DNA from: Betaproteobacteria bacterium
Lineage (GTDB): Bacteria; Pseudomonadota; Gammaproteobacteria; Burkholderiales; Burkholderiaceae_C
DNA: 22,845 nucleotides
Direction: 5' to 3'
Assembly: GCA_005882155.1 (NCBI GenBank)
Contig: VBCQ01000062.1
Coordinates: 1 to 22,845 of the forward strand
The stretch's first letter is position 1. Every line of letters starts with the position of its first letter. The translations under genes and the position numbers were made by a program. The notes beneath the pieces are model-generated. The model had not been told where the DNA came from, searched no databases, and was given only the letters and a program-made list of their open reading frames with translations. This document shows positions 22,509 through 22,845 of the stretch, in pieces.

Positions 22509-22845
22509 GGCCGGTCGAGCTTGGCTCGCACCGTCACCACCGGCGCCTGATTGCGCCGTGCCGCGATCCAGCCTTCATCGAAGCGCGCGAGGCTCACGAC
22601 CCAACCGAGCTGCTGAAAGCCCGGCTCTGCCGGCGGCGCGGTGCGCGTGCTCGCGGCCCCCGGCCAGGGGCGACCGCGCAGCCAGTCGAACAGCGCGGCG
22701 ACCGGGAGACTTTCGCCCAGCACTTCGCGGGTCAGCGCGTCGAGGTTGTCGAAGCGCGTCTCGCCTTGCGACATGACCAGTGCGACGCGATCGGGCGCCC
22801 AGCGTGCTCGTGCGAGCGTGGTGCCGAGCGGCGTGCTGAGGTCGA
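22505..22845 (-). CDS. lolB: outer-membrane lipoprotein LolB, C-terminal part, cut by the window edge
   Basis: Reading leftward from the window edge in frame, 113 codons are visible before the stop at 22505. They begin LSTPLGTTLARARW and contain LTREVLGESLPVAALFDWLRGRPWP, cut here to the family-typical LPVAALFDWLRGRPWPG, then GFQQLGWVVSLARFDEGW. This is the C-terminal half of LolB, the outer-membrane receptor that accepts lipoproteins from the periplasmic carrier LolA. An internal ATG at 22774 is not the start, because conserved sequence continues upstream of it. The signal peptide and lipobox lie outside the window. It overlaps ispE by 4 bases, the usual lolB-ispE pair of betaproteobacteria. 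Confidence 0.9.
   Translation of the reverse strand, partial: DLSTPLGTTLARARWAPDRVALVMSQGETRFDNLDALTREVLGESLPVAALFDWLRGRPWPGAASTRTAPPAEPGFQQLGWVVSLARFDEGWIAARRNQAPVVTVRAKLDRP

Noticed and set aside
22505..22774. Stand-alone 89-residue protein starting at 22774
   Set aside because: Conserved LolB sequence continues in frame to the window edge, so this is only the C-terminal part of lolB.
1..22845. CRISPR array, insertion sequence, prophage or toxin-antitoxin pair
   Set aside because: No regularly spaced repeats, transposase, integrase or phage genes and no small paired genes were seen on either strand.

Overview
The window is about 22.8 kb of GC-rich DNA with dense gene packing. Many coding regions overlap by 4 bases (ATGA or GTGA). 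Gene content and order point to a betaproteobacterium of the order Burkholderiales, probably near the Rubrivivax/Leptothrix/Methylibium group: an ABC-2 transporter pair, ibaG, murA and the his genes in one run, rsmD-coaD-yfhL, lolB-ispE-tRNA-Gln-prs-rplY-pth, a PHA-system protein, and a PEP-CTERM protein. This placement is inferred from family knowledge; no search was run. No phage, insertion sequence, CRISPR array or other mobile element was recognised.

Layout. (1) 1-3655: the start of a minus-strand gene at the left edge, then a molybdopterin oxidoreductase, a lipoprotein-like predicted aminopeptidase and a PHA-system protein on the plus strand. (2) 3656-7044: a repeat-like hairpin element, an acyl-CoA-binding protein (minus), a wax ester synthase/diacylglycerol acyltransferase (plus), and a TetR regulator with a TPR protein (minus). 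With the PHA protein, these suggest acyl-CoA and storage-lipid metabolism. (3) 7156-15600: an ABC-2 exporter, ibaG, murA, and hisG-D-C-B-H-A, nearly all head to tail. (4) 15641-17161: a minus-strand CHRD/PEP-CTERM protein sits between hisA and hisF. After hisF comes rsmD, not the hisI/hisE genes often found there. (5) 17265-18685: rsmD, coaD and a YfhL-type ferredoxin. (6) 18695-22845, all minus: lolB (cut by the edge), ispE, tRNA-Gln(TTG), prs, rplY, pth and a small secreted protein.

The most striking observation is that prs, normally essential, is broken here. An internal deletion (inferred 86 bp) removes a conserved block of about 28 residues and shifts the frame; both flanking halves are otherwise well conserved. 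Either the sequence or assembly is wrong at about 21119-21122, or the organism has another source of PRPP. Other points of interest are the interrupted histidine cluster, a short HisG that needs HisZ, a 44-nt sequence upstream of murA that can fold into a fully paired three-way junction, and two structured intergenic elements that look like members of dispersed repeat families. No convincing new multi-gene system was found; most of the window is conserved housekeeping DNA.
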